Source: Diphasiastrum complanatum (Eukaryota; Streptophyta; Lycopodiopsida; Lycopodiales; Lycopodiaceae). Taken from it: a stretch of 64,000 bases of DNA. The translations under genes were made by a program, and so were the position numbers. The DNA lies in the NCBI GenBank assembly GCA_029204225.1, contig CM055098.1, positions 18,073,303 through 18,137,302 of the forward strand, given 5' to 3'. The notes under the pieces are model-generated. The model had not been told where the DNA came from and did not search any database. It worked only from the letters and a program-made list of their open reading frames with translations. Below are positions 10,118-21,400 of this stretch, one piece after another. Position 1 is the first letter of the stretch. The number at the start of each line of letters is the position of its first letter.

Positions 10118-10957
10118 TTATGCAAGATTGCCTTGATCTTCATTCCCTTGTGCATTCTTCTTCTTATAGCATTCGGAAGCAAAGTGTCCTTTCTTCCCAC
10201 AAAAGAAACACTTCAACTTTGCTTTGTTCTTTTGCTTCCCTTTGCAGGTAGATGCTCCATCCTTTGCCTCGGCCTCCTTGCCTTGGATCTTCTTGAAAGG
10301 ATGAGACTTCTTCTTGCCTTTAGATGTGAAGCTTGCTTTCTCATCACCATTATGTAGTGATAAGGACCCCATTCTTGTTTTGAGGTGTAGAATCCTACTC
10401 TCCTCGGCCACAAGAACATTATGCAATTTTTCAATTGATGGAAGTTGGTCTTGAATAGCAAAAGATTGAGCTAGATTAGAGAACTCATCTCCTAATCCAT
10501 TCAAGATTAATTGTACTAGTTCATTATCTTGCATCTTCTCTCCTATAGATCCCAATTCTTTGTTCAAGAATTTTATCCTTAGGACATACTCTTGTCCATT
10601 TTCTCCACTTCCCCTCATGCTTTGCAAGATCAAGTTTCTTAGCATAAGCACTCTTGAAGTGTTATTGGATTCATAAATGTTCTTTAGTGAATCCCAAACC
10701 TCTTTTGATGTGGTACAAGAAGCCACTTCCTTCAAGAGGTCAGTGCTTACATTTAACTTCAAGCAATGTAGGGCTAATCTTACCCTCTTCTTGCATTTTA
10801 GTTGTTCTTGGGGAGCTTGAGGCTCTTCCTCAACTCCTAAGACAATATCAAAGAGATCATGAACCACTAGTAGTGATTTTATTCTTACTTTCCAAATGGA
10901 ATAGTTTGTGGAAGTTAGTTTCTCACTAGATTCTAACATATATCCACCCATGGATGT
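10118..10957 (-). CDS. Gag of copia element E
   Basis: Intact gag ORF of about 279 residues from the internal Met (MTSMGGYMLESSEK), which matches the starts of the sister gags; an in-frame ATG 27 bases upstream (10,984) could also be used. UBN2-like region (NYSIWKVR, WDSLKNIYES, SRVLMLRN, LVQLILNGLGDEF), a Lys-rich stretch, then the CCHC knuckle CFFCGKKGHFASEC near residue 245. Ends in TAA. A functional element would need to pass this stop to make protease. The frame is open although the pol of the same element is broken. Confidence 0.8.
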   Translation of the reverse strand, partial: TSMGGYMLESSEKLTSTNYSIWKVRIKSLLVVHDLFDIVLGVEEEPQAPQEQLKCKKRVRLALHCLKLNVSTDLLKEVASCTTSKEVWDSLKNIYESNNTSRVLMLRNLILQSMRGSGENGQEYVLRIKFLNKELGSIGEKMQDNELVQLILNGLGDEFSNLAQSFAIQDQLPSIEKLHNVLVAEESRILHLKTRMGSLSLHNGDEKASFTSKGKKKSHPFKKIQGKEAEAKDGASTCKGKQKNKAKLKCFFCGKKGHFASECYKKKNAQGNEDQGNLA

Positions 10958-11544
10958 CATTTTGAATGAAAACCTATGAGACACTCAAAGTTCTCTTGAT
11001 AAGGTGTGATCTAAGATAGATTTCTAGATTTTAAGAAGCTTCTAATCTCGGCCCAATCAATCCTAGTTCAACTTGGATGATGGTATAATAGATCAACTAC
11101 AAATATCCTAGCAATTCACTCCACAAAGAAATTGATTCTAGTTCAAATTGGTTTGATATTCCACACACACTTAAGATCTGAACAAATCAATCTTAAAGAT
11201 TTGATCTAATGCTTCAAAATGAAATACTTCAATGACTCAAATCACTATTTGATCATTAGCATTCAATAGATTGAACCTAGATCTAGACAATGCACTAAAA
11301 ACCTTGAATTTTGGACTAGTATGCCCTTTTTTTTGGATCAAAAACACTTATGGAAGTTAATTTGAAGGTTTTTGTACGATTTCACACATGTGGACAGTAC
11401 TTTAGCAGCCCACAAATCGATCTTGACCAAAAACAATGATGTTACTTCTCTCTTTGAACTCGCCCTCTCAATTAGAACTCAAAAACAACAAATTGTCAAT
11501 GATTTCTCAAGTACTATTAATCATTTAGATCACTCTTAGACTTG
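10958..11544 (-). other. Untranslated leader of copia element E
   Basis: Lies between gag and the primer site, on the minus strand. Non-coding, AT-rich, with several GATCTAGAT-like phrases. Confidence 0.55.
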
Positions 11545-11556
11545 GCTCTGATACCA
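11545..11556 (-). promoter_or_regulatory. Primer-binding site (initiator tRNA-Met)
   Basis: GCTCTGATACCA on the plus strand, that is TGGTATCAGAGC on the minus strand, directly beside the LTR end at 11,557. Confidence 0.9.
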
Positions 11557-12402
11557 TGTCAAATTTTAGAGAAAAAGGACAAATATTGATTGTACTATCA
11601 ATCATTAAGAGTTATTGTTTATCCAAAGATCTATCAAGTTCTAGATTTTAGATCTTGATCTAGATGCTTTACACTATGATTTAAGCAAGAGCAATGGATC
11701 AAATGATCAAACACATGGATGGGTGGCCTCACACGTGTGGAGGACAGTACCTGTGTGGCCTGTTTAAAGAGAGTAAAGTACATTAACTTAAAAATGCATT
11801 TTATTCATCAAAACTCAAGACAAAGGGAGAAATATGAACAAAACTAGAATTTGCCAATGTCATATCAACTTGTTATTGATTTGGTTGATGTCTTTATAGA
11901 TCAAGTACATCCACAAGCTGTGTACTGTCCAGCAGGCCTTCACATGTTTGAAGAGTGCCTAGTCATCCAGATCCACCAATGGGAGTCATATGTGCTCATT
12001 TCCCAAAGTTGACTATTCTCTTTGGCTAGAAAACAAAAAGCTAGTCTTCCGCATTTATAGGAATATTCTCTATAAAATAGGATCTAATGAATCATCCTAT
12101 CTTATCTTCTAGAAGCTTATCCACACATGTGAATGGTATCTTGACATGTGTGGGTAATAACTCATTCACATGGAAGTCCAATCTATTTACAAAAAGTTTG
12201 ACCAATTTGACCATTTTCAAGATTCTACTCAAAGGTCAATTTCACACTAGTGTAGATCAAGCTAAAACCAATCTAACTTAATAAAAATGACTTACGTACA
12301 TTCTTTCACACGTGGGAGCAGACTCCACACATGTGAGATCCTATCAAGCTCAAATAACTTGAGATCTACAAGATACAACAAGCTGGAAGTGATATTTTAA
12401 CA
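11557..12402 (-). mobile_element. 5' LTR of copia element E
   Basis: 846 bp, read on the minus strand from TGTTAAAATATCACTTCC to ..AAATTTGACA, followed by the primer site. It carries four CACACATGTG or CACACGTG palindromes (about 11,730, 12,121, 12,307 and 12,332) and a TATAAATGCGG-like promoter box on the minus strand near 12,050. No second LTR exists because pol is cut at 9373. Confidence 0.85.
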
Positions 12403-12722
12403 GTTGCAAGTCGGCCAGTGCAAATGATATGTTATAAACATAGTTCCTCACAGGAGGAACTATTAGCTGGCACACCTTGTTGTAGCATTGTAGTTGGCAT
12501 ATATCATATGCACGAGGTACGGGCTTTGATACCCTATCAGGACCGGCATTTGGAACTCAATGGCTTTAAAGAAGGATGCTGCCTATTGGTACCAGTGTTG
12601 CATTTCAAGTAATATCCAATTTCGACATTTGGATGTCGAGCTTATTTGCATCAGGGTCATCAGAACTGGAGACAGGGTTAGTAGACATGATTAAAAAACT
12701 AAGAAACAAGGTTCTGGAGAAA
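12403..12722. other. No recognisable feature
   Basis: Unique-looking sequence with no domain. A small inverted repeat (TTCCTCACAGGAGGAA) sits near 12,442. Confidence 0.4.
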
Positions 12723-12723
12723 A

Positions 12724-12930
12724 GGTGTCGGTTGAGATTTCAGACAGGGTAACGGGTGTCGGTTGAGATGTGAGCGGAGGGCATCGGTTGAGATGTGAGC
12801 GGAGGGCATCGACTGAGATGTGAGCGGAGGGCGTCGGTTGAGATGTGATGGAAGGGCATCGACTGAGATGTGAGCGGAGGGCATCGGCTGAGATGTGAGC
12901 GGAGGGTGTCGGCTGAGATGTGACGGAAAA
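12724..12930 (+). repeat. 25 bp tandem repeat, cluster 1
   Basis: About eight copies of a unit near TCGGTTGAGATGTGAGCGGA plus GGGCA, with GG/GA and TT/CT variants (TCGACTGAG, TCGGCTGAG). The apparent proline-, serine- and histidine-rich minus-strand reading frames over this stretch are by-products of the 25 bp period. Related clusters lie at 13,590-13,694 (25 bp) and 14,213-14,333 (24 bp). Confidence 0.9.
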
Positions 12931-13589
12931 TCTGGGTAAAGGGAGTTATGGTGCGAAAGGAATGGACTCTGAAGAATTGAGGTTGGGAAGGAAGGTGCAT
13001 GAAAGTGGAGGTGTTGTAGATATAAGGGTGTGGAGGATGTGTGGAAAACGAAGTATGGTGTGAGATAAAAGGGTGGAAACAAAATAAGGTGGGATAGGAA
13101 TGATGGAAGGTAGAAGTCCGGAATATATGTTTGTGAAGAGTGGAAGGAGTGAAGATATTGGGAGATGTAAGAGAAATAACTTTCGGTGAGGATGGATGTA
13201 TGGAGATGATGAAAGAAAAGTGTTTATGATTATAATGTGATAGTCAATAGTGTAACAGAAGCATGTTGAATGCTTGTGTGACACTACCCCTCAGCATGCA
13301 AAATGTTTCAAATGTTTTGTTTTCCACTAGCAATGTTAGGTTTGGAGACGGTTTGTGATGGACACGAGGATGGCTGATAGTGGGTGGAGATGGTGTGGAA
13401 GCGATGACTGATGCACAAAACGAGAGAGCACCAGGATCATATAGGAGAGCAAGAAAATCGCTAGTAGATCGTCGCCAGAGAGCTCCAGAATTCACACTTC
13501 GCTGAGGTGCGAATGGCATCTAGGTGATGGCATTTATGGATGCCGTCGGCTGGGTTCGGACGCGATGGGACGTGTCTGTTCGTTGGATT
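12931..13589. other. No recognisable gene
   Basis: G/A-rich on the plus strand, with open frames on the minus strand that show only compositional bias and no domain. Confidence 0.4.
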
Positions 13590-13694
13590 TTGAATGAGAA
13601 GCATTGGTCAAAATTTGATGGAGACGTGTCGGTCGAGATTTGAGAGAGTCACATTGGTCAAGATCTGATAAAAATCCATCGGTTGAGATTTGAC
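13590..13694 (+). repeat. 25 bp repeat, cluster 2
   Basis: About four diverged units of the TCGGTTGAGATTTGA family: CATTGGTCAAAATTTGATG, TCGGTCGAGATTTGAGAG, TTGGTCAAGATCTGATAA, TCGGTTGAGATTTGACAA. The last unit breaks off where copia RT sequence starts. Confidence 0.8.
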
Positions 13695-13866
13695 AAATTC
13701 TATGATTCCTTAATTATCAACAATTCAAATCAATTATTACAGGAAACCAAAGCTATGCTTTCATCAAAATTTGAGATGACTGATTTAGGCCTAGTTCATT
13801 ACCTTCTCGGTATGGAGATCAGCAAAGATCGTGCAAGCAGAGAGACTGAAACAACTCCAGTTCTAT
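13695..13866 (+). pseudogene. Short copia RT fragment
   Basis: In-frame piece of the RT thumb side just after the YVDD motif: SLIINNSNQLLQETKAMLSS, then KFEMTDLGLVHYLLGMEI. No flanking copia sequence accompanies it: it sits between repeat cluster 2 and a reversed gypsy RNase H scrap. Confidence 0.8.
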
Positions 13867-13867
13867 A

Positions 13868-14165
13868 ATAGTAAAGCACAACTGATTAATAACCGGTAAC
13901 CGACTCAAAGCATCCGCTAGAGTATTTTGACTTCCTTTACAATAACGTATAGAAAAGTCAAAGATTTGCATTAGCTCAGCCCATCTAGCTTGCCTCCCCT
14001 TTAAATCTGTAGCATCACAGAAAATCGAAGAGTCTGATGGTCCGTCAAAAATTCAAATCTGGCTCCATACAAATAATGTCGCCAAATTTTCAAGGAATGA
14101 ACAATTGCAAATTGTTCCTTCTCATAGGTGAAATACCTAGACTGAGCAGGATTTTAGAAATCATA
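13868..14165 (-). pseudogene. Ty3/gypsy RNase H fragment
   Basis: Minus strand reads QSRYFTYEKEQFAIVHSLKIW, RHYLYGARFEFLTDHQTL, then after a frameshift LKGRQARWAELMQIFDF and ADALSRLP. These are the RNase H Glu (YEKEQ) and Asp (TDHQ) motifs and the DALSR tail of plant gypsy pol. One frameshift is visible. Confidence 0.85.
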
Positions 14166-14212
14166 TCATAACAGTTAGCAGTTCATACACACCGGATAAA
14201 TAGATTCAAACC

Positions 14213-14333
14213 TGTCGGTTGAGATTTGACAAAACCCGTCAGTTGAGATTTGACAAAATCCATTGGTTGAGATTTGACAAAACCTTTCGGTTGAGATTTG
14301 ACAAAACCCGTCGGTTGAGATTTGACAAAACCC
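14213..14333 (+). repeat. 24 bp repeat, cluster 3
   Basis: Five tandem copies of TCGGTTGAGATTTGACAAAA plus CCCG, nearly identical. Same consensus core as clusters 1 and 2 but with a 24 bp period. Confidence 0.9.
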
Positions 14334-14715
14334 CAATATGAAGGAATGGATCTGTTTGATGCAAGTGAAGAACTTCAAGAGAAAAATATGACTTTGGTCC
14401 AGAGAAGAAGTTCTTATGAAAAGAGTGTATCCCCAGGAATGTTTGTATGCCTGAGATACCAGTTAGATAGAGATGAGGTGGCTAAAATTGTGAGAATCAT
14501 TGCCTATGGTGTAGCCTATCATTTGTTGGTCTAAAACATCCATGACCCATGAGTATGTACATAAAAAGAAAGTGCATAGAAAGTACATAAGTAATGGTAT
14601 GAATTATAAACAAGAAACGAGGTTTAAAATAGGCATGCAAAACTAGAACTACAAGAAAAAACATAAGAAAAATAAAAAGAATAAAAATTGTAAAATATAT
14701 ACTAGGGAAAAGATG
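14334..14715. other. No recognisable feature
   Basis: A 70-codon plus-strand frame reaches into this region (to 14,534), but it begins in the repeat and has no domain I recognise. The remainder is A-rich. Confidence 0.4.
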
Positions 14716-15120
14716 TTAAATTGGGTCAACAAAAAATAACTCTTCGTAATACCGCCTTAGACGACCACCATTTATGACAGTGTCTAGGAGTATTCCGTCA
14801 AGTGTTTGCAACTGGACTACACCATTAGGAAAGATTTTATTAATAATATACGGTCCCTCACTTCTGAATTTCAATTTGTTGGGGTGCTTCTTTGATGTAT
14901 AAAGAAACACCTGGTCACCTAAGTGTAGAAATTTATTGCATAGGTGACGGTCATGCCAAGCCTTTTGGCGTCGTTTGTTAACCAGTTGTGCATGGTAAGA
15001 TATAAGTCTTGTCTCGCATAACTGGGCTAACGTACATAGCCTGGTTTTAACTTGTTGTTCGATTGTAGCTTTTCCATAGAGATTGGATAGTGGATCTACT
15101 CATAATTTCATTAGCTCTGG
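14716..15120 (-). pseudogene. Ty3/gypsy integrase C-terminal fragment
   Basis: Minus strand, nearly one frame: NKRRQKAWHDRHL, GDQVFLYTSKKHPNKLKFRS, EGPYIINKIFPNGVVQL, VNGGRLRRYYEEL. This is the SH3-like/GPY part at the end of plant gypsy integrase. The catalytic core is absent. It stands tail to head against the plus-strand gypsy pol that follows. Confidence 0.85.
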
Positions 15121-15179
15121 TCTTGTGTAGAAACTCGGCCTGAAAACTAAAGCCAGTAACCATAGATATCGAGTATATC

Positions 15180-17459
15180 TAGCTTCAGGTGCGCAGTTGG
15201 AGACGTGGGATGTTAAAGTTCCCCAGTTTGGATCCAAGATTATAGAGAGTTAATAGATTTCCATGTTATAAATTTAGCATGTACGGATATAATTCTAGGA
15301 TACGAGTGGTTATTTAATAAGCATTTTGAGATATATTTTGAGAATCATGTTCTCTCTTTTCATAAGGGTAAAGAAATAGTTACATTATTTGGAGACAAAT
15401 ATGTACATCCATCTAGGATGAGTTCTTTTGCTAGTGTAATGGAAATTTTTGATTCGCAGTATGAAGCTTACTCTTTATTTGCTAAGCCAATTTTGGATTT
15501 ATTTGAAATGCATCTAAGTGGTTGTGAATTGTCAAGTATTTTTAACTCTGTAGACTTAGATCATGAGAAAACTGAGAAGAATAAGATATTGTCCAAATTT
15601 AAAGATGTATTTTTAGAAGAATTACCTCATGGAATGCCGCCATCCAGATCGGTAGACCATAAGATAGAGCTAATTCCAGGTAGTCACCCTATCTCTAGAC
15701 AACCTTATAGGTTCTCTTAGAAAGAAGAGACAGAGATTACTAAGCAAATTGAAAGCTACTTAAAGATGAGTGATATTCAGCCAAGTAAGTCACTTTGGAG
15801 TGCTCCTGTTTTTCTTAAAATGAAGAAAGATGGAGGCTTTAGGTTGTGTGTGGACTACAAGGGGTTGAATAAGGTAACTATTAAAAATAAATATCCTTTG
15901 CCTCGTATGGATGAGCTGGTAGATCGATTAGATGTAGCTAAGTACTTCACAAAGATAGATATTAGAACCAGATATCATCAGATTAGGATTCATTCAAATG
16001 ATGTGCAAAAGACAGGTTTTTGGATGAGATTCAGTCATTATAAATTTTCTGTGCTTCCTTTTTGGGTTGACAAATGTACTGCTACATTTCAACAAATGAT
16101 GAATGACCTTTTTTGTCCATATCTGTGTCAATGTGTAGTTGTATTCTTAGATGATATCCTCATCTAGAGTAGAATGCTTAAGGAGCGTTTGTATCATCTT
16201 AAGACTGTCTTGAGAATTCTCAGAAGAGAGAAACTGTATGCTAAGGAATCTAAATGTGATTTCTTTAGGCATGAATTATTGTACCTCAGTCATAAGCCCC
16301 ATAGTGGGTTGATGATTGACGAGAGTAAGGTCAAGACAGTGCTTGAGTGGCCAATACCGAAGATGTTTAGAGAAGTTAAATCTTTTCTTGGTTTTACAGT
16401 TTTCTTTCATAAGTCAATTGAAGATTATGGAAAAGTGACAACACTTTTAAATAACTTGACTAAAGGCAGAGTTAATAAAAAGAAAAAGTGTCAACCTAGT
16501 GAGCCTATTGAGTGGAATGATGAATTGAACCAATGCTTTGAGAAACTCAAACAAATGGTTGCTTTAGCTCCTATTTTATAGATCGCAAATCTTGATATAT
16601 CTTATGTCGTGCAAACTCACGTGAGTGATTCAGCGATAGGGGTAGTTCTTCTACAAGAGGATAGGATGATAGCACTTGAAAGCAAGAAACTCACGAGGCC
16701 TCAGTTGCATTACACAACTCATGAGAAGGAGTTATTTGCTATGATCCATGGACTTAAAACTTGGAGGCATTAACTTTATGGTAGTCAGTTTATAGTGTAT
16801 ATAGATCACCGGCCTCTAAAGTACTTTTGTAATCAGAATGATCTGAGGGGTTGTAAAGCTCACTGGGCTGAGCTTATGCAAGAATTTGATCATGAGATCC
16901 GATATGTCAAGGGTAGCTCTAACCAAGCTGCGAATGTGCTTAGTCGGATTGGTGAACTAAATGAACTTTCATTCACCCAGATTTTCACTGATCTATATCT
17001 TTCACTGAGAGAGAGAGGTGTGAATTAGATTCTCATTTTGGTCCCATCTGGAAGAGAGTGGAGACAAAAAAATGAGAGTGGGATTGAGATTTATTCATAG
17101 GGGTCTTAGGTTCCTAGGAAAGATAAGAAGATAGCGAAATAGTTCTTTGTCCGAGGTGGGTTACTATTTTGGAATGGAAAAATTTGTTTTACCAGCGGAT
17201 GATGAGATAAAGAAGAGGATTATCTATGAGTGTCATGTCGTTCCTTGTGCAGGTCATCTAGGTATACACAAGGCTTTGGACTTGGTCAAAAGAGAGTTTT
17301 ATTGGCCAAAACTCAAGCCATTTGTCGAGTCTTACGTGGTTGGATGTAGACCTTGTCAGTCAGCCAAAGCTGAATGATTGAAGACTGGAGGGTTGTTACA
17401 TCTCCTAGATATCCCTCATAAACGATGGGAACGTATATCTATGGATTTTGAGACAGGTT
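15180..17459 (+). pseudogene. Ty3/gypsy pol, left part (protease end, RT, RNase H, integrase zinc domain)
   Basis: Long plus-strand pol, mostly in one frame. Protease end at about 15,268 (CTDIILGYEWLFNKHFEIYF). RT from about 15,720: SAPVFLKMKKDGGFRLCVDY, LPRMDELVDRL, and the active site FLDDILI near 16,150. RNase H from about 16,590, with THEKELFAMIHGLK and YIDHRPLKYF. Integrase zinc domain at 17,147-17,377 (H, H, CRPC), then a GLLHLL..ERISMDF block ending near 17,459. Stops occur at 15,718, 16,165, 16,579 and 16,771, plus a frameshift near 17,030-17,147. The next integrase part is not here but at 27,331-28,295 on the other strand. Confidence 0.9.
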
Positions 17460-17785
17460 GGGCTTTCTACCCCACCATAGTTCATGTGGTGTCATGTGAG
17501 GGACACCAGACGTGCCTGTTTTATTCTAAATATATGCAACTGTAGCTACTACTTCAGCCCATAGTACTCTTGGAGCTTTTGAGTAGGCCATCATGCATCT
17601 GGCAGCTTCCATCAGGGTCCTATTCTTCCTCTCTGCAACACCTTTGTGCTGCGGTGTGTAAGCTGTAGTCCTTCTGTGAATGATACCATGATCATTGCAG
17701 AAGTCAATGAACCGATTTGAAATATATTCGTCACCGATCTACTTCACTTTGTTACTAGTGCATCTCTCTGTCCAATTCACATACT
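17460..17785 (-). pseudogene. Copia A integrase, downstream half (split by copia B and by the inversion)
   Basis: Minus strand: after the copia B target site it reads YVNWTER, the integrase strand before the second Asp (lost here, but IGDEY remains), FIDFCNDHGI, TPQHKGVAERKNRTL (catalytic Glu), MEAARCMM, then a segment ending HELWWGRKPNLS at about 17,465. The normal copia continuation (FGS..KLDEKAKHGYL) is found at 28,291 on the plus strand. The upstream half is at 24,217-24,731. Confidence 0.9.
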
Positions 17786-18440
17786 TGTGAAAAATACAGA
17801 TCCTAAGTGGATCTAAACTCCAAGATCATTGGCTTGAATGCTTGCACTCCAAACTACATAAGCTAGGAATTGGCAACACATTCTATGCTACCTAGAATGC
17901 AAAGAACTTGATCAAAAAGCATTTATCACAAATGGAAACTTCCATAAACATCAAGTGCGGCCCAAAATAGCATTATACAGTCCATAATACATCAGCCTAC
18001 CACTTTTGGAAAGCACCTAAGATCATACACAATAGCTTGAAGACAATACACACAACAATGCTCTCAATGGAGGAAGAAACAATGACAATGATCTATTGAT
18101 CTCAATGAAGCATACAAAAGGTTTCTCCAACCTGTTCTCCACGACTTCCCTACTATTTATGGATGAGGAAGATGACTCTCTCTCCTCTCTCTAGAAGGTA
18201 CTTGACCCTAGATATTCCCTATATAGGAAAAATAGCTAAAAATGGCTTATATGACCAAAATACATCAAAATGGTCTCATTTTGAAGGGTATGAAGTTTGA
18301 CACTTCATCATACTGAAAAAATACAGTAAATAAAAACATTGTGGCCTGGTTCACACGTGCAAAACTCCAGAACCAAAACTATTTACAATTTTAGCCAATT
18401 TAGGCCTCAAACTAGCTAGGAAATGTTGACAATTTTCACA
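17786..18440 (-). repeat. 3' LTR of copia B
   Basis: 655 bp. The ends form TGTGAAAA..TTTTCACA. A TATAAATAG-like box on the minus strand near 18,152-18,162 and a CTATATAGG box near 18,219 are promoter candidates. Three differences from the other LTR: ATACAG/ATAAAG, CTTCCC/CTTTCC and CTATATA/CTATAAA. Confidence 0.95.
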
Positions 18441-21400
18441 CTCCCTCTTCAACATTGGATGCTAGTTTCAACATAGTCTTTGAGCACATTCCAAGATTAG
18501 ATCTATGCATTAAATATAGGTCCTTTCCCAATGGTTTGGTGAAGATATCAGCCACACACTCCTTTGAAGAGACATGTTGAAGCTCCACCTCTTTGGCAAT
18601 GACTTGATCTCTCACAAAATGGTGAGCAATCTCAATGTGCTTGCTCCTTGCATGAAAAACAGGATTGCTTGCCAAGCTTTGGGCTGAAAGGTTATCACAA
18701 AGTATGATTGGAGTCTTCTCTGGTTCCAGCAAGTGAAGATCCAATAACATCCTCTTGATCCAAAGAATCTCCTTGGTGCATGTTGTTAATGCCTTGTACT
18801 CGGCTTCGGTGGAAGATAGAGAGATAGTTGGTTGCTTCTTTGATAGCCATGAGACCACTCCATCTCCAAGATAGATTGCAAAGGCACTTGTTGACTTCCT
18901 ATCCATTTGATCACCTGCAAAATCTGAATCTGAAAATCCACAAAGGTTAGGTGTAGTACCTCCATACAAGATGCCAAAATCTCTAGATCCCGAGATGTAT
19001 CTAAGTACTCTCTTTCCTAGCTTCCAATGAGCCTCACTAGGATCTTGCATAAATTGACTTAGTTTACCAACCACAAAGCTTAGATCAGGTCTTGTGATGG
19101 TTAACCATATAAGAGATCCTATTAGCTTTCTATAGAGAGTAATGTCCTTGAAGGATCTTTCATTACTTCTTGTAGTTAGCTTTACATTTGATTCCATAGG
19201 AGTAGAAACAACTTTACAATCTTCCATATGAAACCTTTTTAGAATAGAGTTAACATACTTTTCTTGACATATGAATGTAGATTTAGAAGTTCTAATAATC
19301 TCTATTCCTAAGATATAATGAAGTTTACCAAGATCTTGAATTTCAAACTCTCTTTTGAGTGCCATCTTGATTTCATCTATATCTAGATTGTTACCACCAC
19401 TTAAGATAATGTCATCAACATAGATCAAAAGTAAAGTGATATCATTTTCATTCAATCTAAAGTAGAGAGAATGATCATACTCACTCATAACAAAGTTTTG
19501 AGAAAGTAAGAAGGAATTGAGCTTAGCATACCAACTCCTTGGTGCTTGCTTTAGCCCATACAAACTCTTTTGGAGATAGCACACATGATTAGGCTCATCA
19601 TGTGAAACATAGCCCTCGGGTTGCTCCATGTAAATATCTTCTTCAAGATCACCATTCAAGAAGGCATTAGTAACATCCATTTGCCACATATCCCAATCAT
19701 AAAGAGTTGCAAGAGAGATTAGGATTCGAATAGTTACCATCTTTGCCACGGGTGCAAAGGTCTCATCATAGTCAATACCATATTCTTGAGCATACCCCTT
19801 TGCCACCAACCTTGCCTTGTACTTGTTGATTGATCCATCTTGATTTGTCTTGATCTTGAAGATCCACTTACAACCAATTGCCTTCTTGTCCTTTGGAAGC
19901 TTTACCAACCTCCATGTGTTGCTTTTGATGAGTGCTTGATGCTCATGATCCATGGCTTGGATCCATTCCTTCTTTTGAATTGCTTCACCTACACAAGTTG
20001 GTTCATCAAAAGAGGTAAGAAAAGCAAAGTTAGAGTTGTCCACCACTTGCTTTCCTTTTTCATCATAGGTTAGCCTTGATGGCTTAGCCCTTTGCCTTTG
20101 AGTCTTCCTTGAAGTTTGCTTTGGAGTGGCATCTCCATCTTCATCCAAGACATCTTGCACATCATGATGATTAGTAGGCACATCAACATCAACATCAACA
20201 ACATTGGAAACATTCTCTTCATGAAAGATGACATCCCTACTTATGACAACTTTCTTTGTAGAAGGAATGTACACTTTGTAAGCCTTGCTTACTTCACTAT
20301 AGCCAACAAACACACCCTTCTTTGATGAAGGATCTTCTTTAGTTCTATCATCAAGTGTGATATTGACAAAACATGTACATCCAAAGATCCTACAATGCTT
20401 GACACTCGGCCTTCTACCATAAAGAACCTCATGAGGAGTTTTACCATCCAAGGAAGCACTTGTCCATCTATTACATAGATAGTTAGCACATGCTAAAGCT
20501 TCCCCCCAAAAAGACTTAGCAAGATTAGCATGTAGTCTCATTGCCTTGGCACATTCACAAAGGGTTCTATTCTTCCTCTCGGCCACTCCATTCTGTTGTG
20601 GAGTCCTAGGACTAGACATCTCCCTCTTAATCCCATGTGCTATACAAAAGTCTTTGAACCTATTTGAGGTGTATTCCCCTCCATTATCAGATCTTAAGCA
20701 TTTGATCTTTGTATTGAATTGGTTTTCCATTTCATTCTTGAACTTGACAAATGCAGCAAACACTTCATCCTTACTTTTAAGAAGATAGATCCAAGTATAC
20801 CTACTAAAGTCATCAATGAAAGTTGCATACATCTTTGCCCCACCATTGCTAGTTGTACTAGAAGAATGAATATCAGAATGCACAAGTTGAAAAGCTTCTT
20901 TAGATCTAGAAGTAGATCTAGAATAAGCAAGTCTATGAGATTTGGACAAGGCACAATGTTCACAAACACTATTGTTTGCAACAAGACTTTTAGGGAGACC
21001 AAGAACAAGCTCTTTCTTTGCCATTACCTCCAAAGATTTGAAGTTGGGATGGCCCAACCTCTTGTGCCAAACTTCTTGGTTTGTCAATTGCTCCCTAGCC
21101 ATACATCCTTCATGATTAGAGATCACACATGCATCAAGCTTGAAAAGTTTACCATGCCTCCTACCTTGAGCAATCAAGGATCCACATTTACTTATCAAAC
21201 ATGCATCTCCAATGAACTCCACATCAAGTCCTTTGTCAATCATTTGACTTACACTAAGCAAATTCTTAGTGATTGAAGGAATGTGCAAAACATTTTCAAG
21301 ATTTGCTTTCCTATTTGTTGAAAGGGAAATAGGAATAGTGCCTATGCCTTTGATGTCACATTGACCATCATTTGCAGTGTAGATGATGTTACCTTCTCCC

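Noticed and set aside
12699-13082. Long minus-strand frames rich in Pro, Ser and His
   Set aside because: They follow the 25 bp repeat, which stays open in several frames by its period; no domain, no start context.
12724-14333. CRISPR-like array
   Set aside because: Repeats are directly tandem or separated by retroelement scraps, without uniform unique spacers, in a plant genome.
20719-21276. 185-codon plus-strand frame
   Set aside because: Antisense shadow of intact copia B pol.
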